A DNA stretch of 64,000 nt from Excoecaria cochinchinensis (Eukaryota > Streptophyta > Magnoliopsida > Malpighiales > Euphorbiaceae), in contig CANTUQ010000073.1 in assembly GCA_947683425.1 (NCBI GenBank), positions 17,942,001 through 18,006,000 on the forward strand. The letters are read 5' to 3'. A model generated the notes under the pieces. That model saw only the letters and a program-made list of their open reading frames with translations, was not told where the DNA came from and did not search any database. Made by a program: the position numbers and the translations under genes. Of the stretch, positions 45,341 to 56,280 are shown piece by piece (the stretch's first letter is position 1; each line of letters opens with the position of its first letter).

Positions 45341-45874
45341 ATAGTAACCCAAAATTAAATTTTCCCTTTTTGTTTTAATTTGAATAAAAAGGGATTTTTA
45401 TGCAAGAAATTACCAAAATAATTGAATTCAAAGTAATAGGTCCAGAATGTTTACCCTCGGATTTTTACCTCGTAAAGGTGAACGTTGCAAGATTTTTACT
45501 CCTCGAGTTCTACAAGGATCGGATTGCAATCACGCAATCGGGAGAGATTTTTGGTTGCAAAAATCTCACTTTGAAAATAAACCAAGAGAAGGAAATTATT
45601 TTCTCCTTCTTGGAATTTGTCAGCAATGAATATCTGAATTAGCTAGATTGATGAAAAACGAATGGATCTCGCTTCCTTGGATTAGCGTAATTCGAGAACA
45701 AAATAAAAGAAAAGAATAAGAAATTTTGAAAAAAAAATCCTTTTTGGTAGAGAAATTGAAAATCAAATTCTCTGTGGAAAATTTTTAAGCTTTTAGTTTT
45801 CTAATAAAAAGTTTTCTAATCAATAGTTTCTCAGCAAAAATTTTCCAACCCATAAAAACTGAATTCCCTTCCCC

Positions 45875-45882
45875 TATTTATA
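45875..45882 (-). promoter_or_regulatory. TATA box copy in TAT-A 3' LTR
   Basis: TATAAATA on the minus strand within CTATAAATAGGGG, identical to the 5' LTR copy at 61958-61965. Confidence 0.6.
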
Positions 45883-46099
45883 GATTTAGGAAGAAATTTC
45901 AAATAAATTTAAATTCTAAATTTAGATTTGAAGAGGATTTTTCGAAATCAAATCAAAACCGAAAAATATTCAGAATATTTCAAAATTAAATCCAATCTTT
46001 TAAAAATATTTAAAAAGATTTTGGAGATTTAAAAGATATTTTGATATTTTGTAAATCTTTCCAAACTTCACCCAAAATTCGGTGGTTAAGGCTGCCAAA

Positions 46100-46470
46100 T
46101 CAACGACCGACAGGCGTCGGTGGATGACCGACGGCCATCGGCGAAAAGGGCAACAACAGTCATTTTACCCGCGGCCTTAGACGTGGCGCAACAGCCACTC
46201 GCGGGGTGTCACTCGACCGAGCGACGGGCACTACTCGGGTGGACCGACAGGCACCGCTCAAACGAGTGACGGCCACCGCTCGGGGTCGAGAGACGGGTAC
46301 TGCTCGGGTCGAGCGACGGGCATCGTTCAAGCGAGTGACAGGCACCGCTCAGATCGAGCGATAGGCCCTCCGACAAGCTACAGCCGGTGCTCAACAATGA
46401 GCGATGGGCCCCATTGCACGAGCGATGGGCTGTACTACCACAGACGGACAGCCTGTCTGTGGACCAAAAT
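46100..46470 (-). repeat. U3 hairpin array of the TAT-A 3' LTR
   Basis: A series of about 25-bp units built on GAGCGACGGGCA/C and CTCGAGCG-like blocks, starting with CCGACGGCCATCGG-type hairpins. It is upstream of the TATA box in the transcription direction. Confidence 0.7.
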
Positions 46471-46641
46471 TCCAATTTTCAATGTTTTGACTCTCTAAAA
46501 TCTCTTGTTCACCCAGAAAAACTTTCGATCCTCATAAAATTGGAGAATGAGCACCCACAACTTTCATCACTTATACGAAACCAACGTATCTTCTTCATCG
46601 GGTAACTCTGATCTGGACTGCCTCAAGACTCGGTGTCTATT

Positions 46642-46660
46642 GTTGCCCCCAATTTTGGGG
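46642..46660 (-). other. polypurine tract of TAT-A
   Basis: The minus strand reads CCCCAAAATTGGGGGCAAC next to the 3' LTR. It has the same core as in TAT-1. Confidence 0.75.
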
Positions 46661-46769
46661 AAACTAGTCCACTAGTGTCTAGATGAGCCAAAATTCAGAG
46701 AAGAAGGGAGAAAATGCGTACCTGAGGCAGTCCTTACCTTCTTGAAGTTGCATGGAAGGGAGTAGTCTC

Positions 46770-47535
46770 TCGTCTCCTTTCGTGGGCCTCATCTCGGTCT
46801 GCCAGGAAACTGAGAATCGCGGGAGGCAGTGTTATCCAACTGCAACCCGTTTGCAATTTGCCCTATTGCAGGTATACTGCTAGCCTAGTCTCAGCTTGCA
46901 CGGTGCGAGGTGCAGTGTCATCCAACTGCAACCCCATTGTGATTTGTCCCGTTGGCCACATCTTGGCTTGCACGGTGTGAGGAGTAGTGTTCTCTAACTA
47001 CAACTCAGTTGCGATCTGTTCTACCGCGTGTGCCTCGCTGTCCTTGTCTTGGCATGCACGGTGGCTGTTCTGTCTAGCTGGCTTCATCTCGGCTTGCACG
47101 GTGACTGTTGGATGCCGTGTTATCTAACCATAATGATGTTGCAATCTGTTCTATCGCATGCACCCCGCTGTCCTCATCTCGGCATGCACGGTGACTGTTC
47201 TGTCCTGCTGGCCTCATCTTGGCTTGCACGGCATGAGATGCGGTGTTATCTAACCCCATCTCGGTTGCGATCTATTCTATCGCGTGGGCCCCACTAACCT
47301 CATCTCAGTCTGCATAGCGGCTGCCTTGTTTCGCTAGCCTCATCTCGGCCTACGCGGTGTGAGGTGAAGTGTTGTCTAACTGCATCCTCTGTTGCGATCT
47401 GTTCTATCGCATGTCCCCCACTGGCCTCATCTCGGCTTACACGGTGTGAGATGTCACGGGTGGTAATGCCCTATGGCTACAACCCACATACAACCTGTTC
47501 TGTTGCTGGTGTCTTGCTGGCCTCATCTCAACTTG
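46770..47535 (-). repeat. tandem repeat of about 85-125-bp units before the TAT-A 3' LTR
   Basis: About eight variable units, each with CCTCATCTCGGCTTGCACGG and, further on, TTGCGATCTGTTCTATCGC on the plus strand. The sequence is unrelated to the TAT-1 repeat at 2201-2536, although the position in the element is the same. Confidence 0.8.
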
Positions 47536-47876
47536 CACAGAATTTGAATTGTTTCATCGTTGACCATCTTCGGGTCAGTGTGAACTCATATTCCTGTGTT
47601 ACAAAATATTTGATTAGTTCATTGCGAGTTGATTTGTTCGTTATCTTTTAAACAATTTTTGCATTATTAATATCTTATTTTTTTCCTTTTCCATTCACCG
47701 TGTTATCAAACGCTTGGAAATTGTAAATAAGATGTTAATCATGGCAGAATATACAGAATATAAAGCATAAGTTAGTCAAAATGTAAACATAGATGTTCCA
47801 CTAAATGACAGCATATTTTGTACAAAAAATATACAAGTAAAACAAAAATGCAATGAGAATGGGCTCCCTGAATAGT

Positions 47877-49909
47877 CTAAAGAGGGTGGTAGTCCGAGGG
47901 CTCATCCGTGTCCTCCTCAACATCTAACACATGCACTGGCTGGCTCTGTGATGTGGGCGCCGATGGTCGAGCCCTGGACATAGAGGGTCGACTAGGCGGT
48001 GCTGGCACTGGGGGTCTGAACGCGGCCTGGGCACGAGGAGGGGCTGCGACTGGTGTAGCCGCAGGCTGTGCTCTCTATTGGAACTGTACCTGTGTATAGC
48101 CGTCTAAGAAAGGTTGTGCACACACTCCCATGAACTCCAACGTGTCTCTGACTACACATCCTAACTCCTAGAATCTGCTAGACAGTGTCAGGGTCTGATC
48201 TCGGGTTGCACTCCTGATGCCCCCAAGTGTAGACTCTGTCTACTCTCTGAATTCACTGATAGATTGGAGATGGGCGAAATGGCACCCTCCAGGACCCCAC
48301 TCTGAATCTGAGTAAACTGACACGCTCGTCTAATATCTGGGCGGTTACATCCACCCTCTCGGCCGTAGCACCATGGGAAGCAGTCAAATCTAATCGCAGG
48401 TCCTCCATGAGCCTAACCTGGTCTCAGATGACCCTCTCCTGCTGGTCCAGTCTCTCTAACATGGCCCAGTCTCTCTCTTCATACCACCCATCCGCTTGAG
48501 GAGGGCCCTGTCTCTCTCCTCCTGCTACCCAATCCGCTCAAGGATGACCCTGTCTCTCTCCTCTTGCCTGCGCTCCATGACAGTAAGGATAGAGGTCATA
48601 GCGGCCATCAGGTCTTGCTAGGCTGGCTGTGGTGCTGGTGCTGGGGGTACTGACTCAACTGGATGGTCTGGAGGTGGCATAGTGGAAGTGGATGGCCCCA
48701 GATGCGCTGCTCGGCTGTAAGGATGGAATCTAGCTATATCCCGAGACATCGACCTCTGTACCCATGCCGCAGATGGAGGAGGGCTCTGCACCCTCTGTGC
48801 TGGGGGAGTGGCAAATAACTCATCCATGGTGAACTCGATCCCATATCGATAGGAGTCTGCGGCTGTCCCTCCCCTAATGGCGACTGCTGTGGAGGCGGTC
48901 CCTCCTGAAACCCAGGCTGCTGGGGAGGTTGGTCTTTCTGAAACCCTAACTACTGAGGAGGCTGGTCCTCCTGAAACTCTGCCTGCTGGGGAGAGCTGCT
49001 CCTCCATCTGGGGCTCCCCTGTGGGCTGAAGCGAAGGAAGGCCTAGGGCACGTCTAGTCTCATGGATCGTGCGTAGTCTATACTCCTCGGCTTGGCATGG
49101 CAATTGAACTATCATCCCTATGGTGAGGGCTGATGATGTATCTACATATATACTCTCCTCCAGGGCAGGCCTGAGACGGTCCGGACGAGCTCCTAGCTCC
49201 AGTAACAATCTAGTAATTACTCCTCCCACAAATACTATAGGGGCTGCCCCCCTAGACACTATGACTAAATTGGCCACGATCTTGCGGCTAATGTTTAGCC
49301 GACGCCCTGTAACCATGGGCCACAGACTCTAGATCTCTGCGGCATTAAGTGAGCCCGGGTTACCAGCCTGTCCCAGGTAGGAGCTGGAGATAACCCTATG
49401 AATGTTCCCTGCGATGAAAGCACCGTGCTCTTTGCCATATCATGGTCGTATGGCACTCTCAGCAGAGCTATGACCTCCCAATGTTGGCGCCTAATAGCCG
49501 TCCGAGGCACTATGACATCGTCTCCGAACGGTAATCCCATAGCCTCTTCGAACCGCTGGTGGGTGATGCTGTAGTGATATCCATCGACCCAGAACTGAAT
49601 GACCTGCTCCTCTGTGTCCGATCTCTGGAATCCCCCATAATACAAAGTAGCAAGAAACTCTCGGACAAGCCCCGGGTTAGTGTGGAAGGCAGACCACAGG
49701 AACTCTATCCATCTTATAGCCGCTACTAGTGCATCTACCTCCTCTAGCATACCCATAGCCTGGAGGAAGGATCTGGAGATGAAACGGCTGGGCTGGAACT
49801 AAACTCGAGCCAGCAGCCTGAATCTCTCCCTCTCCTCATCGCTCATCCAGACAGGAGGCTCGGGCTCGGGCTCTGGCTGATCACGCGGAACCTGACGTCT
49901 AGGAGGCAT
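47877..49909 (-). pseudogene. extra ORF of TAT-A (plant-transposon-protein-like), broken
   Basis: The start is ATG at 49907-49909 on the minus strand (MPPRRQVPRDQPE), followed by PVWMSDEERERFRLL; a TAG at about 49800 interrupts it after 36 codons. The conserved domain follows (FLATLYYGGFQRSD, VIQFWVDG, AMGLPFGDD, YDHDMAKSTVL). A frameshift near 49400 leads to INISR-type residues, VGGVITRLLLELG and IHETRRALGLPSL. A Pro/Ser/Thr-rich linker, FTMDELF and a coiled-coil region with more breaks follow. The end DEPSDYHPL stop at 47877-47879 matches the C-terminus of the intact ORF at 1-1827. The copy lies after pol and before the 3' tandem repeat. Confidence 0.85.
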
Positions 49910-49988
49910 CCTAAAAAGAAAAAGTAAGAAATTAGTTTGACATCATCGTGGGTAAATAACGGCTAAGCAAAAGATTATGACTTTCATG

Positions 49989-50192
49989 AGTCGGTGGCAT
50001 CCCGGGCCAAAATTGCGATAATTTCAGTAACGTTCTCATAAGGGTATATTTATACCAAAATATAGAAAATTTGGGCAGCATCCTGACAAGGGTGTGCCCC
50101 ATTAAAAATTTGGGTAGCATCCCGGCAAGGATGTGCCCAACCAGAAAAAAATTAAAAATTTGGGCAGCATCCCGGTAAGGATGTAACCAACC
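49989..50192 (-). repeat. short direct repeats upstream of the sense extra ORF
   Basis: Three to four copies of TTGGGCAGCATCCCGGCAAG separated by AT-rich filler with ATTAAAAATT. They lie just before the ATG of the extra ORF in the transcription direction and might help splicing or translation of that ORF. Confidence 0.6.
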
Positions 50193-51235
50193 TCCTGCAC
50201 AAAAAAACCAAAAAAAAGGACAGGCCTCAGCAAGCAACATTTTAATTTATTCATATCTGGTTCAGTTCGGGTTGGTCCTAGAACTAAGTCCAACAGCGGT
50301 AAGTCCAAGTTATGGATAACTTCCATGCTCTTATCATTCTGTTCTTTTCATTTTCTTCTTTTCGATTTGATTATCCTTTTATTCATGTTCACATCATGTT
50401 CCACATATAGTTCAAAGAAATTGAGTAGAAAAAAGGCAGAAATTAACATTATATTTTTGCCTAATTATGCTAACATGCATTTTTCATGAGAAATATTTAC
50501 AAATAAATAGAAAGAAGAGTTGAAAAATGAATAACTGACCTGTATATTGACGAGACTATGTTGAAAATAAATTCAACTAAAGTGTTTAAAAAGTGTGTCT
50601 AAATGTTCGGGACAGTGCGGGGGTCGTTTTGGCGCAAACGGCGCGCGAAATGGGTGAAAAATGAGTAAGATATGGACAAAAAACGGTTTTGGGGCGTCGG
50701 TTGGTGAGGGAGAGTGAAAAGGAAGAAGAAAAGAACCGATGGGCATCGGTCACTCACACCTTATATAGATTTTAGTGACCGATGGGCAGCCCATCTAAAG
50801 TGCAAGCGACAGGCAGCCCGTCTGTCGCTCTGGATTTTGACTTTTAATGCTATATTAACTCCCTAATTACTGCTAATTTAATCTAGTTAATTACTCCATT
50901 AAATGGTTTTTTTTTCGACTTTCGTGCCTGGACTTGCCTGCAAAATTTCAAAGACAATACAAAAATTATCATATGTGCATGTTATGCATGCAGCATGCAA
51001 GAAATAGATTTGCCTATGGGTCAACCAGGTTGACCGATAGGCTAGCCGTCGGTTGAGTGAGAGACGGGCACCCCGTCGGTCGTCCCTTCCTCTCAAATCA
51101 CCCATTTTCTTCCTTGGACTTCGTGTCTTTTCATCTTTTGAGCCCATTTTCCAAGCCTTTTCTCAGGTTTTTCTCCCCATTTTTCTTGCTTACTTCCTTG
51201 GCCAATCTTAAATTTTCAACCATAGGACTTGAGAA
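50193..51235. other. intergenic region between the two extra ORFs of TAT-A
   Basis: It separates the sense ORF (minus strand) from the antisense ORF (plus strand). It has two GC-rich hairpin clusters, at 50738-50845 and 51030-51085, of the CCGACGGG / AGACGGGCACCCCGTCGG kind seen in the LTRs. It may hold the promoter for the antisense ORF. I see no gene. Confidence 0.5.
51030..51085 (+). promoter_or_regulatory. GC-rich hairpin cluster before the antisense ORF
   Basis: TTGACCGATAGGCTAGCCGT and then GACGGGCACCCCGTCGGTCG, about 150 bp before the ATG at 51236. It uses the same motif family as the U3 arrays upstream of the LTR TATA boxes. Confidence 0.45.
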
Positions 51236-52576
51236 ATGTCTTCTGCCACTGTTTCCTGGATGTACCGAATTCAGGATAATCAACAAACTTGGGAGAACTC
51301 TACCCTAGCTCCACTTTTTGGTCTGAAATTTCTAAGAAGGGTTAAGGTAGACTACAATATTCTTTTGGCTGTGGTTTGTTTCTGGGACCCGCAATTCCAT
51401 GTCTTAAGGTTTGCCTACTAGGAGTTGTGCCCCTTACCCGAAGAGCTTGCCGCTATTACTGGGACCTGGTATCCACCCAGCACCCTGCCTTGCATTCCTT
51501 GCTGCGGTTTGGTTCAGACTCAAGACGTAGCACTAGCCTTAAGCATTGCTCCTTCTGACACAGCCCGTCTAGTTCCTCAGGGCCCCACATTTGCCTTGGA
51601 ACCACTAATTGAGGCACTGGATGAGTTCCCCGATGCTCCTCCATACCGTGTGGGTGTCATCTTTCTTTTCTACCTGATGAAGCATCTGATTTTGAGCTCA
51701 GAGGATCTGATCGGCGACTCTCGTCTGTTTGGGATTCTGGATATTTCCAATGCAGATTGACACCCTTTCCACTAATCCTTACTGAGACCATCATAGGTCT
51801 TGATTCTGTCCGAGCTGGGTCCTCTACTACTTTTTCTTGGAGCCCCCTTATTACTCCAGGTAAGTCATTATTTTCAAAGGTAGTGCATTCCTTGTGAATT
51901 TTCAAACTAGCTTTTTCTTAGCGGAAAGTGTGTCCTTTTTTGATTTTCACACAACCCTATGCCTTACTTTTGCCTAAAGTGAACCCAATTCACTCCAGCG
52001 GCTTTTATTTTTATTTGCTTTTTATTTTATTTCCTTTTGCTCTAATTTTCCTTCTGTGTCCCTTATTAGATATGGCTGTAAGAGAAGTTGAAGCTACTGT
52101 CAGAGCCACCTCCCAGGGTCATCTGCCAATATTCTCCGAGGGCATTTTCTTCCTCCGCCAACGACTGTACTCTTTTACGACCCCCGACAAGGGCATTACC
52201 AGATTTAGCGAGGTAACCGATGAGGACATTAACTTCATGAGCGCTTGGCTCCCCCTATCTGCTGCGATAGCTGATGGTTCTTTAGGATGTGTTCCTTATG
52301 TGGTCTACGTGAGGCTGCCTTTTACATCACAACCTGATGCACTCGACAGCTTGGGATGACTCAAGATGTTTCCGAGGTGGAATCTTATCTACAGCTTTTG
52401 CCTCCCGCTATCATGATCTTTGGACTGAACTACTAGTGAAGACTGTCATCCCTTCTTTCGGTCATCAATCTGTTGTTTGCACTAGCTCATACAAGAGATG
52501 GGTGCTCAGCCCTGCTATTGACAATAAGACACGACGACTTAGACATCTAGCCGGCGAGAGTAGTAGTAGGGTTTAG
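51236..52576 (+). pseudogene. antisense ORF of TAT-A, plant-mobile-domain-like, with an intron
   Basis: Plus strand, opposite to the element. It opens at ATG 51236 (MSSATVSWMYRIQDNQ) and passes through WDPQFHVLRFAY, a TAG at 51419-51421, ELCPLPEELAAITG and RVGVIFLFYLMKHL. Exon 1 appears to reach 51859 after a frame change (SVRAGSSTTFSWSPL). A GTAAGT donor at 51860 and TTATTAG ending at 52069 bound a 210-base intron with a pyrimidine-rich 3' part. Exon 2 has MAVREVEATVRA, GHLPIFSEGIFFLRQRLY, FMSAWLPLSAA and, after another frame change near 52345, SYKRWV up to the TAG at 52574. The start resembles plant mobile domain (PMD) proteins. A related fragment sits antisense in TAT-2. Antisense ORFs downstream of pol are known in Tat elements. 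Confidence 0.65.
51860..52069 (+). other. candidate intron in the antisense ORF
   Basis: GTAAGT donor, T-rich 3' half and a TTATTAG acceptor. It joins two segments that both look like parts of one protein. Its orientation agrees with transcription opposite to the element. Confidence 0.55.
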
Positions 52577-52794
52577 TTCAGATTTGTATGCATTTTGAGC
52601 AATATGTTTCTTTTTAGAACTGAACTTAGAAAATAATATTAATGAATGAATTTAGTTTTATTTCATTTTATAAAATTGTGTATATCTCAATATGATTTCA
52701 ATATACATGATCGTCATTCAATATTAATTCCAAAAATGCAAAACTACATTTATTCAAGGAGCCAAATCTTGATAGCATCAACTCCTGTTACCAA

Positions 52795-52960
52795 TCAACC
52801 CTCTCGGGTTTTCTTAATTTGACATTTTCACTCAAGCCTCTAATTTTTGACCAGGATGCCTTTTTTCGGTTTTCACCCTGACGAGGCGCCAAATTTTTGC
52901 ATGGCCGCCTTTTTTCTGTTTTCGACCCGCGGGGCTTTTATTCTCTTCTTTTGATTTTTA
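52795..52960 (-). other. conserved motif block after the TAT-A integrase stop
   Basis: On the minus strand AAAACAGAAAAAAGGCGGCC and AAAACCGAAAAAAGGCATCC alternate with AAATTTGGCGCC and AAAATTAGAGGC. The same block follows the TAT-2 integrase. Confidence 0.55.
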
Positions 52961-52966
52961 TCTCCT

Positions 52967-53899
52967 TTAGCCATGGAACCTCTTGAGTCTATCAATGTTA
53001 ATTGGCTCCTTGAACTTGCTGCCGTCACTATCTGACAGAATCCCTGCTCCTTTTGACAACAGCTTCTTGAGGATGAAAGTCCCTTCCCATGTCGGTCTGA
53101 ATTTCCCCCTTATGTCTGGTGCACCCGATCTCATCTGCTTGAATACCACGTCTCCCTCTTTCAAAGGGTGCCTCTTGACTTTCTTTCAAATGATCTGGCA
53201 AGTCTCTTCTGATAGATCTGATTATGGTAGTAGGCTCTCAACTTGCTCTCATCCAACATGTTCAAGTGTTGCAGTCGCTGCTGTGCCCACTCAGCTTCCA
53301 TAATCACCCTCAGTGACTTGAGTTCAACCTCGACTGGCAATACTGCTTCCATCCCATAGACCAAGGAATATGATGTGGCTTCTGTTGAAGTTTTGATAGT
53401 CGTTCTGTAACCCCACAGTGCAAAAGGTAACTTGTCTGCCTAATCTTTATAACTCTGAACCATTTTGGCCAGGATTCTCTTGACGTTCTTGTTAGCAGCT
53501 TTTACTGCTCCATTAGCTTGAGGATGATAAGGAGAGGACTTGTGATGTTCAATGCCATATTTCTAAAGTAACTTCTTCGTTTCGGCCATGAACTGGACCC
53601 CATTGTCAGATACCACATGGTGTGGGAGGCCATATCTACATATAAAGTTATTTTCGATGAATGTGGCCATATCCCGAGCATCGACCTTTTTGAAAGACTC
53701 AGCCTCTGCCCACTTGGTAAAATAATCGATAGTGACTCTGATAAACCTATGTCCATTAGAGGCCGCAAAACGTATTTACCTGATGATGTCTATCCCCTAA
53801 GCTGCGAACATACTTTGAGCAGTCTGTATCTATGGTGAGCCAGTAGAACCCTTGCCTCATGATATTTTTGGCCAACGTCAGTCCATTTATGTGGGCTCC
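52967..53899 (-). pseudogene. integrase of TAT-A
   Basis: On the minus strand the zinc region has HINGLTLAKNIMRQGFYW. The core frame gives IDYFTKWAEAESF (D at 53725-53727), VVSDNGVQFMAET (D at 53605-53607), a TAG at 53563-53565 and PQANGAVKAANKNVKRIL. The third catalytic residue, normally E in V-E-A-A-N-K, is K here (AAA at 53500-53502). It is 35 residues after the second D, as expected. A one-base shift near 53165 separates the C-terminus (KEGDVVFKQMR to RLKRFHG, stop at 52967). Confidence 0.85.
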
Positions 53900-54610
53900 T
53901 CACATGCCAGCGTGAGTTTCTTCCATCACCTTTTTGGCTTCTTTTTCGTCCAGACACCTCAATTGGATACCATCGACCTGGCGCTTGTATAACATACCGT
54001 CTATATAGATAAACTGAGCAGATAGCTTGCGGATCATCCTCTGATCTTTCTCGGTAGCCTCTTCTGGAAATATCGCATTTTCTAGATAGTTCCTGATATC
54101 ATAATACCACAACTTCCCATCTACTACTTCTATTTCCATCACTGGCTTGGACTCAAAGCTAGGGCTCTTAGAACTTGAAATCAAAACCGGCTTTAGGACT
54201 ACCCCTTTTAGATTGTCCCACATCGATACCAATGTTGCAAGTGCATCGGCTAATTGATTCTCATCCCTCGGAACAAAGTGGAATGTACATACTTCAAATT
54301 GACCGCTCAACTCCCTCAGGTGTTTGACATATGGCATCAACCGTTCTTCTTTGACGGCCCACTCACCCCTAATCTGATTGATCACTAAGGACGAATCCCC
54401 AAATACTTCCGCATTCTTTGCCCCCAAAGCTATCAGTGCTTCATACCCGAAGGCGCATGCTTCATATTCGGCTTCATTATTGGTGGTTTTGTACCTTAAC
54501 TTCTTGGCTAATGGCAGTTTCTCGTCATCCGGGGTTGTCAGAATAATTCCTACTCCTGCTCCCTTGCTGTTTACAGCCCCGTCAAAGTGCAATTGCCAAT
54601 CTTGAACCAT
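53900..54610 (-). pseudogene. archaeal-type RNase H of TAT-A (second RNase H)
   Basis: 236 codons on the minus strand. LHFDGAVNSKGAGVGIIL (catalytic D), then NNEAEYEACAFGYEALI (E), FGDSSLVINQI (D) and FVPRDENQLADALA (final D) give the complete RNase H quartet. Such an additional RNase H next to integrase is a hallmark of the TAT lineage. It is one frame away from the preceding RT-RH part, with the shift near 54610. Confidence 0.85.
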
Positions 54611-56280
54611 AATGCTGCTACGTCCTCATCAAGGAAATTAAACTCATACGAGTCTCCTTGGATTGGGTGCTTTGCCAGAAACTCAGCCACTACACGACCC
54701 TTAATGGTCTTCCGAGTAACGTACTCTACATCAAATTCCTGTAGTAGCAACAACCACCTACCCATTTTTCCATGTAAAGATGGAGCTTCCTATAAATATC
54801 TAAGGGGATTCTACTTTGCTACTGCCTGTACCTTGTAAGAATGAAAATAGTGTCTCAACTTCTTAGAGGCCAAAAATACTGCTAGGCAAATCTTGTCTAC
54901 TTTCGCATATTTAATATCATAAGCCAAGAACTTCTTATTAAGGTAATAAACAGCAAACGCCACTCCGAACTCATCTTCTTGAGCCATCATGGCGCCTACT
55001 GAACTATCCTCTATGGCCAAATACAAGATGAGCGGCTTAACTGGCTGTGGTGGCCTCAGAACCGATGGATTCAGTAAATACTCTCTGATAGTATCGAAGG
55101 CCTTCTGACAATCTCCGTTCCATACTACTGGTTGGTCTTTTCTAAGTAGTTTTAAAATTAGTTCACAGATCAAAGTAAGCTTAGCGATAAACCTACTGAC
55201 ATACTGCAATCTACCCAAAAAACTTCTCACGTCCTTTTCCTTCTGCGGCACCGACATTTCTCTATTAGCCCTAACCTTATCTGGGTCAATCTTGATTCCC
55301 CTCTGGCTAACTACATGTCCTAGGAGCTTCCTTGTGGTGACACCAAAGATACATTTCTTGGGGTTTAAGCACAAGTTGTACTTTCCAATCCTCTGAAAGA
55401 ACTTTTCTAGGGCTTCAAAGTGGCCTTCTCTGGTGGCCGACTTGATCATCATATCATCCACGTATACTTCTACTTCTTTGTGAATCAAGTCATCTAGAAT
55501 TTTTGTGGCCATCCTTTGACAGGTTGCGCCTATGTTTTTCAAGCCGAAGGGCATTACCCTGTAAGCAAATGTCCCCCACTCTGTGATGAGAGTTGTCTTA
55601 ATCCTGTCGATTATTTTATTGAGTATCTGATTGTAGCCTGTGTAACCGTCCACGAAACTGTACATCATGCAGGCAGTTGCGCTATCCACCAGCACGTCTA
55701 TGTGGGGCAATGGAAAGTCATTCTTTGGACAAGCCTTGTTCAAGTCTCGATAGTCCACACATACCCTTACCTTGCCGTTTTTCTTGGCTATTGGGACAAC
55801 ATTGGTCAACTGAGTTGGGTATTGTACCTCAATTAGGAACTTGGCTTCAATCTGCTTGTGAATTTCCTCCTTCACCTTGTTTACCCATTCTGGCTTGAGT
55901 CTCCTCAATTTTTACTTGACAGGCTTATAGTTTGGGTACGTCGGGATGGCATATTCCGTAATTTCTCGGTCTACATCTGGCATATGTTTGTAGGTCCAGG
56001 CAAAGAATTTTTCGTGTTTTCTTAATATTCTCTCAAACTTTTCCCGCTCTTTAGGAGTTATGTTAGATGCTATCAAGATTTCTTTCGGGTTTTTTGAGGT
56101 TCCAAGGTTAAATGGGGTAGCATCAGTTGAATCAATCTCAAATATAGATGGATTATGATCATGATCATGCATAATGAAATCATCAGAAACATCGCACAAG
56201 TAAGCAATATCGTTCACTTTATTAATAAAGCTAAAATTATCATTAACATTATCAAAGAGTTCTGGAGTAAAAAGAAAATC
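54571..56280 (-). pseudogene. reverse transcriptase and degenerate RNase H of TAT-A
   Basis: It starts in the PR-RT linker (YLCDVSDDFIMHD). RT shows KNGKVRVCVDYRDLNKA, FPLPHIDVLVDS, MPFGLKNIGATCQRM and the catalytic YVDDMMIKSA near 55441-55470. The first RNase H follows (QKAFDTIREYL, VYYLNKKFL, LAVFLASKKLRHYF) and looks degenerate, as is usual in TAT. Stops fall between 55909 and 55911, before GRWLLLLQEFDVEY at about 54800 and at 54571. Confidence 0.9.

Larger units (their letters stand above)
44028..46641 (-). repeat. 3' LTR of TAT-A
   Basis: 2614 bp, closely matching 60122-62673 along its length. Plus-strand ends are TGTGACGTGCG and GTGTCTATT, so the LTR's opening TG has decayed to AA. It includes two hairpin arrays (45203-45340, 46100-46470) and a TATA box at 45875-45882. 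Confidence 0.9.

Noticed and set aside
52072..52359. Independent host gene on the plus strand
   Set aside because: It is better explained as exon 2 of the antisense ORF, since a related fragment occurs at the same place in TAT-2.
53502..53768. 88-codon minus-strand frame as a distinct gene
   Set aside because: It is an out-of-frame shadow of the TAT-A integrase core, whose true frame has the DD35E spacing.
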